Origin: Phyllobacterium trifolii
Lineage (GTDB): Bacteria > Pseudomonadota > Alphaproteobacteria > Rhizobiales > Rhizobiaceae
Direction of reading: 5' to 3'
DNA: 64,000 bases
Assembly (NCBI RefSeq): GCF_014192095.1
Contig: NZ_JACHXN010000015.1
Coordinates: forward strand, 1 to 64,000
Part shown: positions 8,738 to 17,908 of the stretch, one piece after another
Numbering within the stretch: position 1 is the stretch's first letter
Layout: each line of letters opens with the position of its first letter
The notes under the pieces: model-generated
Told to the model about the DNA's origin: nothing
What the model saw: the letters and a program-made list of their open reading frames with translations, nothing else
Databases searched by the model: none
Made by a program: the position numbers and the translations under genes

Positions 8738-9886
8738 ATGAATCTCGTAGACATGTTTTTGAAGGCACAGGGCGGACAAGCAGTCGATGCCCTTTCAAAC
8801 CAGTTCAATCTCTCCCAGCAGCAGACCGTTGCCGCCCTCGAGGCATTGATGCCCGCATTCTCCCAAGGTTTGCAGAGAAATGCAGCCGATCCAATGGGCT
8901 TTGGCGGCTTCGTCCAATCGCTGTCTTCGGGCCGACAGGTCAATTATTTTGATAACCCGCAAGCAGCTTTCGACCCCATGGGCGTCGCCAATGGCAAGAA
9001 TGTTCTCGATCAGCTTTTCGGGTCGAAAGACCTGTCGCGAGCCGTCGCCGATCATGCTGCGGCTGTCTCCGGGGTCGGCGCGGATACACTAAAACAGATG
9101 CTGCCGGTGGTCGCCTCCATGATGATGGGTGGTCTGTACAAGAAATCGACCGGCCAGTTTGCTGCGGCCGGGCTTGGCGGTGGCAATGTTATCGGCGACC
9201 TCATCGAGCAAATGATGCGCCAGAGCGGCAGTCAATCGTCCGCCCCGCAGCAAAGTGCACCCGGCGCAGGCGGCAACCCATGGGGACAGATATTGGAAAG
9301 CATGCTCGGCGGAGGTGCAGCAGGGCAGCCACAACCGCAAGGCCAGGGCAATCCGATGGGAAACAATCCGCTCGGCAAAATATTCGAAGAGATGATGAAG
9401 GGTGCTGGCGGCGCAGCGCAGCAAGCCCCGGCCCCGCGTGGCAGAGCACCCCAAGACGCAGCACCTCAGGATACGGCCCAGGGACAAAACCCGTTCGGTG
9501 ATAATCCGCTGGGGAAAATATTCGAGGAAATGATGAAAGGCGCTGGTGGGTCCGCTGCGCCGCAAACACCAACGCCGCGTGGCATGCCTCAGGACAGTGC
9601 ACCTCAAGAGACGGCTCAGGGGCAAAATCCGTTTGGCGACAACCCCTTGGGTCAGATTTTCGGAGAAATATTCGGTGGCGGTGCGCAGCAGCGTCCAGCA
9701 CCGCAATCACCTCAACCACAGCCGCAAGCTCAGCAAAGAACGGCGCCTTCCGCCCCTTCGGATAATCCTCTGAAAGACATACTCGGCCAGATGTTTGATA
9801 CGGGTAAACAGACGAACGATCAGTATCAGAAAGGTCTGGAATCAATCTTCGACCAATATAAGCGCGGTATGGATCGGTACCGCTAG
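8738..9886 (+). CDS. DUF937 domain protein with a repeated C-terminal motif
   Basis: A 382-residue protein. The first 150 residues form a helical DUF937 domain (MNLVDMFLKAQGGQAVDAL to MMMGGLYKK), of the family that includes YidB. The rest is a Pro/Gln/Ala/Gly-rich low-complexity tail. It carries five spaced copies of a short amphipathic motif: NPWGQILESMLGGG, NPLGKIFEEMMKGAGG twice, NPLGQIFGEIFGGG and NPLKDILGQMFD. The repeats are separated by PAPRG/APQDTAQGQNPFG linkers. No signal peptide or membrane segment is visible. A GGAGGA ribosome binding site lies just upstream of the ATG. Function unknown. Confidence 0.85.
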   Translation: MNLVDMFLKAQGGQAVDALSNQFNLSQQQTVAALEALMPAFSQGLQRNAADPMGFGGFVQSLSSGRQVNYFDNPQAAFDPMGVANGKNVLDQLFGSKDLSRAVADHAAAVSGVGADTLKQMLPVVASMMMGGLYKKSTGQFAAAGLGGGNVIGDLIEQMMRQSGSQSSAPQQSAPGAGGNPWGQILESMLGGGAAGQPQPQGQGNPMGNNPLGKIFEEMMKGAGGAAQQAPAPRGRAPQDAAPQDTAQGQNPFGDNPLGKIFEEMMKGAGGSAAPQTPTPRGMPQDSAPQETAQGQNPFGDNPLGQIFGEIFGGGAQQRPAPQSPQPQPQAQQRTAPSAPSDNPLKDILGQMFDTGKQTNDQYQKGLESIFDQYKRGMDRYR

Positions 9887-9911
9887 AGCGTCGGACGGTA
9901 AAATAGACAAG

Positions 9912-9950
9912 AAAAAGCCCGGCCACGTGCATGAGCAATGTGGGCCGGGC
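9912..9950 (-). terminator. Rho-independent terminator of the DUF1127 gene
   Basis: An 8-bp perfect stem, GCCCGGCC (9917-9924) with GGCCGGGC (9943-9950). Read on the minus strand it is followed by TTTTTCTT. It lies about 70 bases beyond the stop of the DUF1127 gene and convergently protects the DUF937 gene. Confidence 0.8.
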
Positions 9951-10022
9951 AGGAGGCAGGCGGGACGCCGGGAGGGGATTCCGGCGTGAATGGGCGCCTG
10001 CTAAACAGTCAAATCGTCAGCT

Positions 10023-10310
10023 TTAAATGATCGAGCGGGCAGCGCGAACGCGCGACCGTACATCGGCCAATGCGCCCAGTCTTTCGCTCGGGTCATCGAG
10101 AAGCGAGGTGCCAATTGCCGAATGAAGATCGGCACGGGTGACGCCGATATCATGCAGCATTTCGTCATTCCACTCGCCGAGGCTCATAATCGTTTTACGA
10201 TTACGACGTGCGACGATTACTTGCCTGACAAAGTTGGCAGCCTGCGACGCAAATGCTGCGATCGAGCGGGTGAAACCAGTTACTTCAATCATTCTCGTTG
10301 TCGTCGTCAT
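10023..10310 (-). CDS. DUF1127 domain protein
   Basis: A 95-residue basic protein. The DUF1127 core sits at about residues 40-72 (NRKTIMSLGEWNDEMLHDIGVTRADL), a compact helical motif very common in rhizobia. Family members have been tied to RNA binding, phosphate or carbon metabolism and stress; the role of this one is unknown. The ATG at 10310 follows AAGGAGT, an excellent ribosome binding site, so longer in-frame versions are unlikely. It is divergent from the LysR gene across a 214-base AT-rich spacer. Confidence 0.85.
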   Translation of the reverse strand: MTTTTRMIEVTGFTRSIAAFASQAANFVRQVIVARRNRKTIMSLGEWNDEMLHDIGVTRADLHSAIGTSLLDDPSERLGALADVRSRVRAARSII

Positions 10311-10524
10311 CGCCGTTACTCCTTTTGAAGGGCGATCAAGAAAGTTAAACCGCGCGAAAACCATTTTCCGCGCACCACGCCGCGTTATCCCTTGAACCAC
10401 TCTTAGGACACCGACGCTTCCTGAACATTTGCAGGATGATCCATAATAATTGATTATTCAAACGAATGTTTTTAATGTAAACGTTCAATAATAATGATGG
10501 ATCAACCATTCCGGGAACATTGCC

Positions 10525-11481
10525 ATGAACGCACCGCTTGATCTCGACCAGTTGCAAACATTCACGGCTATTGCCGACCTAGGTAGTTTTACAAGGGCCG
10601 CCGACAAGGTGAACAAGACGCAATCCGCCGTTTCGATGCAGATGCGCCGGCTGGAAGAGCGCGTTTCAAAATCGCTTTTTGAGCGCGACGGCCGCACCAA
10701 TCGACTGACGGAAGATGGCGAACGCCTGCTGGCCTATGCACGGCGGATGCTGCAACTCAACAACGAAACCATCGCAGCTTTTGATGATACGCAACTGCAG
10801 GGACACATACGCATCGGCACACCAGACGATTATGCCGACCGGTTTCTGCCGGAAATCATGGCGCGATTTTCCCGTTCCAATCCCCGCGTCGAGCTATCGG
10901 TTGTCTGCGAGCCCACCGTCAATCTCGACGAGATGATCCGCAAGGGGCAACTCGATATTGCGCTCGTAACCCAGTGCGACGAGCAGCGGCGATCGGAAGT
11001 CGTGCGCAGCGAACAGCTGCTTTGGGTTACCTCAGCCCACCATAATGTGCATGAAGAACAAGTACTTCCGCTGGCAGTCGGTCGCCCGACCTGTATCTGG
11101 CGCGCTGCCGCGGTGGATGTTCTGGACAGCATGCACCATGACTACCGCATTCTCTTCACAAGCTGGTCGGCTACCGTCTTGGCAGCGGCAGTGCTGGCGG
11201 GCCTTGCTGTCTCGATCCTGCCCGAGTGTGCTTTGCGCCCGGGAATGCGCGTTCTGACGGAGGCCGACGGTTTTGGCCGCTTGCCGGAATTCGGCATCGG
11301 CATCATGCGCGGCCACACCAAGCCTTCCGCGATCGTCGATGCGCTGGCACAGCACATTGTCGAAAGTCTCGACAATTTGTCGATGCCCTCTCCCGTGAGC
11401 GTGAGCCAAGCTTCGGCGCCGCTCATGGCAAATCAGCGTTTGCGGCAAGTCCGTGCAGCGGAGCTCGTTCCTGGCTGGTGA
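10525..11481 (+). CDS. LysR-family transcriptional regulator
   Basis: A 318-residue LysR-type regulator. The winged helix-turn-helix (about residues 8-66; FTAIADLGSFTRAADKVNKTQSAVS) is followed by a two-lobed effector domain. The spacer upstream contains AT-rich inverted sequence at about 10449-10491, with ATTATT arms flanking a TTCAAACGAA core. This would be a natural autoregulatory/LysR site next to the divergent DUF1127 gene. The stop codon abuts the convergent DUF2585 stop. Its regulon is unknown. Confidence 0.88.
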   Translation: MNAPLDLDQLQTFTAIADLGSFTRAADKVNKTQSAVSMQMRRLEERVSKSLFERDGRTNRLTEDGERLLAYARRMLQLNNETIAAFDDTQLQGHIRIGTPDDYADRFLPEIMARFSRSNPRVELSVVCEPTVNLDEMIRKGQLDIALVTQCDEQRRSEVVRSEQLLWVTSAHHNVHEEQVLPLAVGRPTCIWRAAAVDVLDSMHHDYRILFTSWSATVLAAAVLAGLAVSILPECALRPGMRVLTEADGFGRLPEFGIGIMRGHTKPSAIVDALAQHIVESLDNLSMPSPVSVSQASAPLMANQRLRQVRAAELVPGW

Positions 11482-12072
11482 TCACATTCCCCCTTGCCAT
11501 GTCTTCACTGCGTCCAGGGGATAGAGCAGCATAAGTATGTTGAGGCTGAGATTATCGCGTATGACCCAGCCAGCCAGGAGCTCGAAGAAGATCGCCAGCA
11601 CGATCGTCAACCAGAGAGGGGTTCTGGCGGCAAAGAAGAAGCCTAGTACCATGAATAATATGTCGCTGACGGAATTCAGAACACTGTCGCCGGTATAGCC
11701 CAGCGCGATCGTGGCTTCGCGGTAGCGATTGATGACCATGTCGGTGTTTTCAAAAATCTCCCATGCGGCCTCGACAACGATAGCCATCAGCAGGCGCTGA
11801 CCGATCGGCAATCTACGGGCGACAAGCCAGAAAATACCGTAGAACAGGAAGCCGTGGATAATATGCGAGAGCGTGTACCAATCGGTGATATGCTGTGAAT
11901 TATCGGACGAATTCGTCTCGCCAACCCACAGCTTTATTGTTCCACAGGTACATATCGGGTTGCGGCCCATCCAGAGCAAGATCGCTGCAGCGGCAGCAAT
12001 CATGAGCGCTCCTATCAGCAGATAATGACGTAATTTCAAACCTTTAGAACTGGCGGCAATATCTGTTGGCAT
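11482..12072 (-). CDS. DUF2585 (UPF0314) membrane protein
   Basis: A 196-residue integral membrane protein with about five hydrophobic segments (near residues 17-34, 70-85, 90-105, 140-160 and 165-182). The UPF0314 family signatures [20 protein letters not shown] and [13 protein letters not shown] are present. The family is confined mainly to alphaproteobacteria and has no assigned function. It ends directly against the stop of the LysR gene on the other strand. Confidence 0.85.
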   Translation of the reverse strand: MPTDIAASSKGLKLRHYLLIGALMIAAAAAILLWMGRNPICTCGTIKLWVGETNSSDNSQHITDWYTLSHIIHGFLFYGIFWLVARRLPIGQRLLMAIVVEAAWEIFENTDMVINRYREATIALGYTGDSVLNSVSDILFMVLGFFFAARTPLWLTIVLAIFFELLAGWVIRDNLSLNILMLLYPLDAVKTWQGGM

Positions 12073-12187
12073 GTGGATTTCCCCTTTTTCCGACTCTTGC
12101 GGATAGGCGATATTCTTGAAGCTTGCAATGGTGCAATCAAGGATTGCCGAGGCTTGACCCTGACGGCAGGGGGACTAGGAATAGCGC

Positions 12188-13771
12188 ATGAGCGAAAAGC
12201 CCGAATCTGCATCGAATGTTGCCGAATATACCGTCTCTGAAATATCCGGCGCGTTGAAGCGCACGGTCGAGGACACTTTCGGGCACGTAAGGGTTCGCGG
12301 CGAGATTTCCGGGTATCGCGGCCCGCATTCGTCCGGCCATGCCTACTTCTCGCTGAAAGACGACAAGGCACGTATCGAGGCGGTTATCTGGCGCGGTTCC
12401 ATGAGCCGGCTGCGTTTCCAGCCGGAAGAAGGCATGGAAGTCATCGCCACGGGCAAGCTGACGACTTATCCCGGCTCGTCCAAATACCAGATCGTCATCG
12501 AGCAAATGGAACCGGCCGGCGCCGGCGCACTGATGGCACTCTTGGAGGAGCGCAAGCGCAAGCTTGGTGCAGAGGGGTTGTTCGATCCCGCGGCCAAGCG
12601 ACGACTGCCCTTCATGCCGCGCATTATCGGCGTTGTCACATCGCCGACCGGCGCTGTCATCCGCGACATCATCCACCGCATCACCGACCGTTTCCCGCTG
12701 CATGTTCTGGTCTGGCCGGTACGAGTGCAGGGCGAGACTTGTGGCGCTGAGGTTGCCAATGCGATCAATGGTTTCAACGGGTTAGAACGGGGTGGCGTTC
12801 TTCCTCGTCCCGATGTCCTGATCGTAGCGCGTGGTGGTGGCAGCCTTGAAGACCTTTGGGGATTCAACGATGAAGCCGTCGTGCGCGCGGTCGCCGCATC
12901 ACAAATTCCCATCATTTCTGCCGTCGGTCACGAGACCGACTGGACGCTGATCGACCTTGCCGCGGACGTTCGCGCACCAACGCCAACTGGCGCCGCAGAG
13001 ATGGCTGTGCCGGTCAAGGCAGATCTCCGGGCACAGGTCGCAACGCTGGGCGCCCGGCTTGCCTCGGGCATGTCGCGCTATCTCGATCGCCGCCGTCAGG
13101 CGCAGCGGGCGCTTGCCCGCGCCCTGCCCTCAGCGGATCAGTTGCTTGCACTCCCACGCCGGCATTTCGACGAAACCGCAGGCCGTTTGGGCCGTGCCTT
13201 ACAGGCGAATACGCAGAAGAAACGCGGCGAGTTCGATGGCTGCGCAAGGCAGTTATCGCCGCGGCTTCTTCAGCAGAAAATTCGCGAAAAGAAGATTGAA
13301 ATCAAGCGCTTGGACAGCCAGCTGCCGCGTTGTCTTGCAGCATTTCTGCACAAAAGACGCGCAGTTTTCGACCGGCAAGCCGCACGGCTTTCGATTGAAC
13401 CTGCCGCGCGGCTGGCACAGAGAGACCGGCAACATCTTCAACAGCTGGACCGGCGTCAGGTCCAAGCCGTCAATCTGCTGATCGACGGCGCGAAACGGCG
13501 CAGTGGCGAACTCGAGCGCCTGCTCAAAACCCTGTCATATCAAGGGGTTCTGGAACGTGGCTTCGCCGTTGTCCTCGACCCCTCAGGCACGCCGATCAAG
13601 CGAGCGGGAGCTGTTGCCAGCGGCGATGAGCTCACTCTCAAGTTCCAGGACGGTGACGTACAAGCTGTCGCAAAAGATGGTGAAGAACGTCGATCGCAGC
13701 CGAAAACAGAGCGTCCCGCCCCAGCCAAAAAGCCCCCTGTTCCGGCTGGCTCGCAAGGCTCGCTCTTTTAA
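12188..13771 (+). CDS. xseA: Exodeoxyribonuclease VII large subunit
   Basis: A 527-residue XseA. With XseB it degrades single-stranded DNA to oligonucleotides. An N-terminal OB-fold (about residues 10-110) precedes the catalytic domain, with [16 protein letters not shown] and [12 protein letters not shown] long helical coiled region follows, and a basic proline-rich tail ends the protein. It starts 115 bases from the divergent DUF2585 gene. xseB is not in this window. Confidence 0.95.
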   Translation: MSEKPESASNVAEYTVSEISGALKRTVEDTFGHVRVRGEISGYRGPHSSGHAYFSLKDDKARIEAVIWRGSMSRLRFQPEEGMEVIATGKLTTYPGSSKYQIVIEQMEPAGAGALMALLEERKRKLGAEGLFDPAAKRRLPFMPRIIGVVTSPTGAVIRDIIHRITDRFPLHVLVWPVRVQGETCGAEVANAINGFNGLERGGVLPRPDVLIVARGGGSLEDLWGFNDEAVVRAVAASQIPIISAVGHETDWTLIDLAADVRAPTPTGAAEMAVPVKADLRAQVATLGARLASGMSRYLDRRRQAQRALARALPSADQLLALPRRHFDETAGRLGRALQANTQKKRGEFDGCARQLSPRLLQQKIREKKIEIKRLDSQLPRCLAAFLHKRRAVFDRQAARLSIEPAARLAQRDRQHLQQLDRRQVQAVNLLIDGAKRRSGELERLLKTLSYQGVLERGFAVVLDPSGTPIKRAGAVASGDELTLKFQDGDVQAVAKDGEERRSQPKTERPAPAKKPPVPAGSQGSLF

Positions 13772-13930
13772 TTATTCGCGTCGCCACAACCATTTTTCTC
13801 GCCAGAGTTGAAAAATTCGTTCCAGATTCGATGATTCATGTGTGAGAATCGGGACTTCTTGTGTGTGAATCGAATATTCTTGCAGAGAAATTGTCCCGGT
13901 GTTGCGATCCGCCGTTCAAAATCGGGTTTG

Positions 13931-15028
13931 CTATTCTCGCGTCCAGGCGGGACTGTTCAATTCAATCAGAGATTGTGACCAGTCTTCGATGAAACGCTGA
14001 CGTTGCGCTCTGTCCTGCACCGCGAGCAGAGCCGGGCCGATGCGGATCGGCTGGGCAACGCCGGACTCTTTCAAATTTTGCGGACCGTCGACGCCAGGCG
14101 GCAGTTCACCACTTTCCGTGAAATAGAACGCATTGGTTCGCGCCACGGATTGACCCCGCTCTGACAGGAGATAATCGAGGAACCGTGCGCCGAGATCTGC
14201 TCGCTGTGCACCTTTCGGGATAAGCGCACCACGGCTCAAGACGAGCGTATAATCACGCGGCACTACCACGCCTAATTCCGGGTGACGCTGGGCGGCGTCG
14301 TAGGCATAGGAACCGAGCATATTGTAGCCGATGTAGAGATTGCCCTTGGCGACCTCCTCCAGTATCTCGCCCGTGCAGCAACGAGCCACCGCGGAGGCAC
14401 GCGCCATGCTCTCCAGCAGGCGGCCGAAGACGGTCGTCGTTTGCCGCGCATCATTGAAAGCTAGAAGATAACCGATCCCGGACAGGCGAATATCATAGGT
14501 GCCGACACGGCCGCGATAATAGTCGAGCCGCTCGCGCAGAAGATCGGCGAGTTCGACATGGGTACGGGGAACCTCAGCTGGCGGAACCTTGCTCCTGTTG
14601 TAAACGAAAACCGCGGGCTCATAGGTAAAGCCGAAGACCTCGTCGCGCCAATTGGCCCACTCTGCGACGCGAAGGGTTTCGGGCGACGTGTGCGCCGCGG
14701 CGCAGCCGTCATTGGCGAGCTTGAGCAGTTGGTCGACCGATGACGACAAGAGCAGATCGCCGAGCGGTTCCTGTTTGCGGCAGGCCTCGCTGGCCAGGGC
14801 ATTCAGTTCGTTGGTCAGATATTCATTATAGTCAATCGACACATCCGGCGACGATTTCTGAAAATCCTCGATCAGCGGTTTTATCGCGACCAGATCTGTC
14901 GTCGAGTAGATCGTCAGCGTGCCTGCGTCCGGTTGTACAGCTGGAAACAGCGTTTTGTTGCTTTCAGCGGCCAACGCTTGTGCTGCGGTGAAACCAGCCA
15001 CCAAGAGCGCGAAACAGATCCGGATCAT
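13931..15028 (-). CDS. Periplasmic solute-binding protein of a two-component operon
   Basis: A 365-residue ABC-type extracellular solute-binding protein. A signal peptide ends near residue 20 (ALA/AES). The body resembles the iron(III)/AfuA-like group, with LTIYSTTDL, FQKSSPDVSIDYNEY and a C-terminal Gly-Ala-rich region. The first base pairs overlap the stop of the upstream kinase gene in an ATGA arrangement, so it is translationally coupled as the third gene of a regulator-kinase-binding protein operon. No permease or ATPase is adjacent. That suggests it presents a ligand to the kinase rather than feeding a transporter, as HptA does for HptSR in Staphylococcus. The ligand is unknown. Confidence 0.8.
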   Translation of the reverse strand: MIRICFALLVAGFTAAQALAAESNKTLFPAVQPDAGTLTIYSTTDLVAIKPLIEDFQKSSPDVSIDYNEYLTNELNALASEACRKQEPLGDLLLSSSVDQLLKLANDGCAAAHTSPETLRVAEWANWRDEVFGFTYEPAVFVYNRSKVPPAEVPRTHVELADLLRERLDYYRGRVGTYDIRLSGIGYLLAFNDARQTTTVFGRLLESMARASAVARCCTGEILEEVAKGNLYIGYNMLGSYAYDAAQRHPELGVVVPRDYTLVLSRGALIPKGAQRADLGARFLDYLLSERGQSVARTNAFYFTESGELPPGVDGPQNLKESGVAQPIRIGPALLAVQDRAQRQRFIEDWSQSLIELNSPAWTRE

Positions 15029-16425
15029 TTTGCCACTCCCCTATACAGCGGCAGGCTCAGAACCACGGTAAAGCCTCTTTCGTCGCGCGCCCGAAAGCTC
15101 AAGGTGCCGCCATGGGCATTTGCCACTTCCTGGGCAATGGCGAAGCCAAGACCAGAGCTGCCTTCACGCGATTTCGACGTGGCAAAGCGCTGTGTCGCCT
15201 TCTCCCAGCTTTCAGGTGGGATGCCGGGACCATCATCCTCGACCTCGACAAAGGCTTGCGTGCCGCTGGCGCGTACCCGCACCTCCAGCCGCTGATCCGT
15301 GCCATGCCGCAAAGCGTTGTCGATGACGTTGACAATAGCTTCGCGCAGGCTGACTGCGTCGCCGAGAACCAAGGGCCGGTCATCCGGCGCTTCGAAAGAA
15401 ATGACGATATCCGGATCGACCGTGACCGGAATAGCGACCCGATAGGCGCGCCTCGCCACATCGACAAGGCTGATCGGCTCCAGCTGAACGGAATCGGCGC
15501 GATGAATCACCATCGCATGGCTGAGCAGCTGGTTGGTCAACCGGGAGAGTTCGCTTGTTCTTTCCTTGACCCGATTAAAATGCTGGCGGCCCGCCTTGTC
15601 GAGTTTGCCGGTCCCCAGAAGATCGATCTGTGCCGTCAGCGCAGTCAATGGCGTGCGTATCTGATGTGCGGCATCGGCAATGAAACGCTGCAACAGATCG
15701 ACGCGTTCGTTGAGCCTTCCCATGAAATGGTTGATCGAGCTGACAAAGGGATCAAGCTCACGCGGCACGTCGACTGTAACCGGCGTCAGATCATGCGGAT
15801 CGCGGCCACGGACTTCCGTCCCCAACTGTTCTACCGGCTGCAGCGCATAGCGGATCGCCAGCATGGCACCTGCGAAAGCCAACAGACTCATGATGAAGAC
15901 GAGGATCGTCGCGCGCAGCGTGAGCTCGCGGGTCAAAGCCAATCGCGCCTCATTCGTCTGGGCTACGATGACATAGGCACGACCCGAGACTGCAGGATCG
16001 GCGAGGATCCGCGTCGCATGGGCGATGCGCACGGGCTCACCCTTGTAGACGCCCTCTTCCACGCTCAGAGGATCTTGCGCGCGCTCCAGTGGCGTCGGGG
16101 TCTTGAGATCGTCGTACCCGGTCAGGGTCTGGCCATGCGTATCGATGACGCGGTAGAAAATCCGGTCGCGATCCGCGAGGCCGAGCAATTCGAACGCAGA
16201 GGTCGGCAGACGTGCAGTCAGTATTCCATCCTCCACCGAAAGACTTTCCGCCATCTGCAACGCCGCGCCAACGAGCAGGCGATCATAGGCCTTGTTCGCG
16301 GCAGTCTCGGCATAATACCAGGCGGCACTAACGAGCAGGGCGGCGCCAATGAAAAGGACAAATGAAATGCGCCGGGCGAGACGCCCGAATAAAGAAGGCC
16401 CGTGTTGCAGAGCTTCAGGGCGCAT
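15025..16425 (-). CDS. TctE-like sensor histidine kinase
   Basis: A 466-residue membrane histidine kinase. TM1 spans about residues 20-38. A periplasmic 2CSK_N-type sensor domain (about 40-168) has the AHATRIL and AYVIVAQTNEAR segments typical of TctE/QseC relatives. TM2 is at about 172-192, followed by HAMP-like sequence. The phospho-accepting His254 lies in DAAHQIRTPL, and the ATPase domain has an N-box and GLGFAIA. The ATG at 16425 overlaps the stop of the response regulator gene by 11 bases; an in-frame GTG/ATG further upstream would overlap by more. It is the middle gene of the three-gene operon. Confidence 0.88.
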   Translation of the reverse strand: MRPEALQHGPSLFGRLARRISFVLFIGAALLVSAAWYYAETAANKAYDRLLVGAALQMAESLSVEDGILTARLPTSAFELLGLADRDRIFYRVIDTHGQTLTGYDDLKTPTPLERAQDPLSVEEGVYKGEPVRIAHATRILADPAVSGRAYVIVAQTNEARLALTRELTLRATILVFIMSLLAFAGAMLAIRYALQPVEQLGTEVRGRDPHDLTPVTVDVPRELDPFVSSINHFMGRLNERVDLLQRFIADAAHQIRTPLTALTAQIDLLGTGKLDKAGRQHFNRVKERTSELSRLTNQLLSHAMVIHRADSVQLEPISLVDVARRAYRVAIPVTVDPDIVISFEAPDDRPLVLGDAVSLREAIVNVIDNALRHGTDQRLEVRVRASGTQAFVEVEDDGPGIPPESWEKATQRFATSKSREGSSGLGFAIAQEVANAHGGTLSFRARDERGFTVVLSLPLYRGVAK

Positions 16426-17092
16426 CGCCAGGTACCAGCTGATAACCGAGCCCACGCACGGTGACGATGTGCGCCTTGGCGCCCTCCAGCTTCTTGCGCA
16501 AACGGCCTATATAAAGTTCGATCGCATTGGCGTTCGCCGCTTCGTCGAAACCAAAAATCTGATCGAGCAGTTCATCCTTGCTGAAGACGCGACCCGGCCG
16601 GCCAACGAGAACTTCCAACAGGGTCAGCTCACGCCGTTTCAACTGTACTTCGCGCTTGCCGACGTGCACGGATCGCGTTCCGCGATCGACGGCGATATCG
16701 CCGCATTTGATGAGGTTGGTTGCCTCGCCTCCCGTGTGGCGGCGCATCAGGACGCGCGCCCTCGCCTCCAATTCGCGGAAGTCAAACGGCTTTACCAGAT
16801 AATCGTCCGCCCCAAGATCAAGCGCTCCAACCCGGTCGTCGATTTCAGAACGCGCGGTCAGAATAAGGACGGGAACCGCATTGCCCGATTTGCGGATGCG
16901 TTTGAGGATCTCAAAGCCATCCATGCCCGGCAACATGACATCGAGAATGATCAGCGCATATTCGGTGAAATCGATGATTTCGGCTGCATCCCGCCCATTG
17001 GTTTCCCAGTCCACGGCATGCCCTGTCGCCTCGAAACGCCTGGCGATTGCCTCTCCCACATCATGCGTGTCTTCTACGAGCAATATGCGCAT
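16415..17092 (-). CDS. TctD-like OmpR-family response regulator
   Basis: A 225-residue response regulator. The receiver domain has Asp51 as phospho-acceptor (ALIILDVMLPGMDG). The C-terminal winged helix of the OmpR/PhoB type ends in a TVRGLGYQL motif. It is the first gene of the operon with the TctE-like kinase and the binding protein. In known TctD systems tricarboxylates are sensed; here the signal cannot be read from sequence. Confidence 0.9.
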   Translation of the reverse strand: MRILLVEDTHDVGEAIARRFEATGHAVDWETNGRDAAEIIDFTEYALIILDVMLPGMDGFEILKRIRKSGNAVPVLILTARSEIDDRVGALDLGADDYLVKPFDFRELEARARVLMRRHTGGEATNLIKCGDIAVDRGTRSVHVGKREVQLKRRELTLLEVLVGRPGRVFSKDELLDQIFGFDEAANANAIELYIGRLRKKLEGAKAHIVTVRGLGYQLVPGDAP

Positions 17093-17384
17093 GGCGTTTC
17101 ATTCGCATGAAACATCAAGGGCCGCAAACAGTAAAAAAGGCACAGAGCCAGCCGCTCATGCAACCGCGCAACCGACTATAGCGAAGCGTTTCAACCGGCG
17201 TTCGTGGCGTCGATGCCTCAACCAAGCGATGAATTGAGAGCATTCAGTTTGGAGGCAGAAGCAGTCTGCGCCGAGCCAGCCGGTGCATCGAAGGCGATTG
17301 GCCACTTCCACCGCGGCAAAGGCCTTGCTTCCAACTTGGAGGTAAAGCGATGTGGTTCACACCATGTAGCGTTACCCTCATCAT

Positions 17385-17474
17385 AAAAAGAACCCGGACA
17401 GGCTGGTCAATGTCTTTCCGGGTTCACTTTATGAAATGAGGAATGGGGGCGGACGAAAGTTCGTCCCCGCTCCA
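17385..17474 (-). ncRNA. Predicted small RNA, copy A (possibly AbcR/alpha-r15-like)
   Basis: A predicted transcript of about 90 nt. It starts near 17474, seven bases after a -10 box. It would form a 5' hairpin from GGACGAA/TTCGTCC arms, then an unpaired pyrimidine-rich stretch (CCCCCATTCCTCATTTC, able to pair with ribosome binding sites), and then a terminator GAACCCGGA/TCCGGGTTC followed by CTTTTT. Two tandem trans-acting RNAs with this layout resemble the AbcR1/AbcR2 pair of Rhizobiales that repress ABC-transporter mRNAs. I infer this from architecture only; the genomic neighbours differ from those I recall in Sinorhizobium. Confidence 0.6.
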
Positions 17475-17480
17475 AGATTG

Positions 17481-17509
17481 AACATAGCAGTTCTGCGGAT
17501 TTTTCCAAG
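17481..17509 (-). promoter_or_regulatory. Promoter of small RNA copy A
   Basis: On the minus strand, -35 CTTGGA (17504-17509), a 17-base spacer and -10 TATGTT (17481-17486). It is a good alphaproteobacterial housekeeping promoter and is matched base for base in both boxes by copy B. Confidence 0.65.
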
Positions 17510-17783
17510 TTTCAAAATGCCCTGTGTTTCTGGCTCTTTTGTTGAACGCTGAAGGACAACTGTGCAACCGATTGTTTGCAAAGCGTTTCAACCCGGCGTT
17601 CGTTGCCTTGGCTCATGAAGCAAGCGATGAATCGATGTGAATTCAGTTTGGAGGCAGAAGCAGTCTGCACCGAGCCAGCCGGTGCATCGAAGGCGATTGG
17701 CCACTTCGACCGCGGCAACGGCCTTGCTTCCAACTTGGAGGTAACGCGATGTGGTTCAAACCATGTAGCATTACCCTCATCAT

Positions 17784-17873
17784 AAAAAGAACCCGGACGA
17801 GCTGGCAACTCACCATCCGGGTCCATTTTATGAAATGAGGAATGGGGGCGGACGAAAGTTCGTCCCCGCTCCA
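17784..17873 (-). ncRNA. Predicted small RNA, copy B (possibly AbcR/alpha-r15-like)
   Basis: A predicted transcript of about 90 nt starting near 17873. It ends at a terminator with ACCCGGA/TCCGGGT stem (17791-17822) followed by a T run (17788-17784 on the minus strand). It shares the 5' hairpin and the CCCCCATTCCTCATTTC stretch with copy A. Its terminator loop (18 bases) is unlike that of copy A, which may give distinct targets or simply reflect lack of constraint. Confidence 0.6.
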
Positions 17874-17879
17874 AGATTG

Positions 17880-17908
17880 AACATAGCAGTTCTGCGAAAT
17901 TTTCCAAG
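17880..17908 (-). promoter_or_regulatory. Promoter of small RNA copy B
   Basis: Minus-strand -35 CTTGGA (17903-17908), 17-base spacer, -10 TATGTT (17880-17885). The spacer is nearly the same as in copy A. Confidence 0.65.

Larger units (their letters stand above)
17168..17518 (-). repeat. Tandem duplicated module, copy A
   Basis: A unit of about 350 bases repeated once, 395-399 bases downstream, with long stretches above 90 percent identity. It contains a complete small RNA unit on the minus strand (promoter 17481-17509, terminator about 17385-17425). Beyond the terminator, a conserved segment holds an imperfect hairpin at 17341-17376 (GGTAA and TTACC ends). Differences between the copies in the region beyond the terminator mostly change codons in any reading frame, so the unit is probably constrained as RNA/DNA and not as protein. 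Confidence 0.8.

Noticed and set aside
15112-16365. Long open frame antisense to the TctE-like kinase
   Set aside because: Shadow of a well-supported gene on the other strand; low-complexity Arg/Asp composition.
17204-17785. Two similar small plus-strand reading frames (60 and 69 codons) in the duplicated module
   Set aside because: Shared frame comes from the DNA duplication; most differences between copies change amino acids, and neither has a ribosome binding site.
17512-17907. 131-codon minus-strand frame over copy B of the module
   Set aside because: It starts inside the small RNA promoter and crosses an intrinsic terminator; no protein family features.
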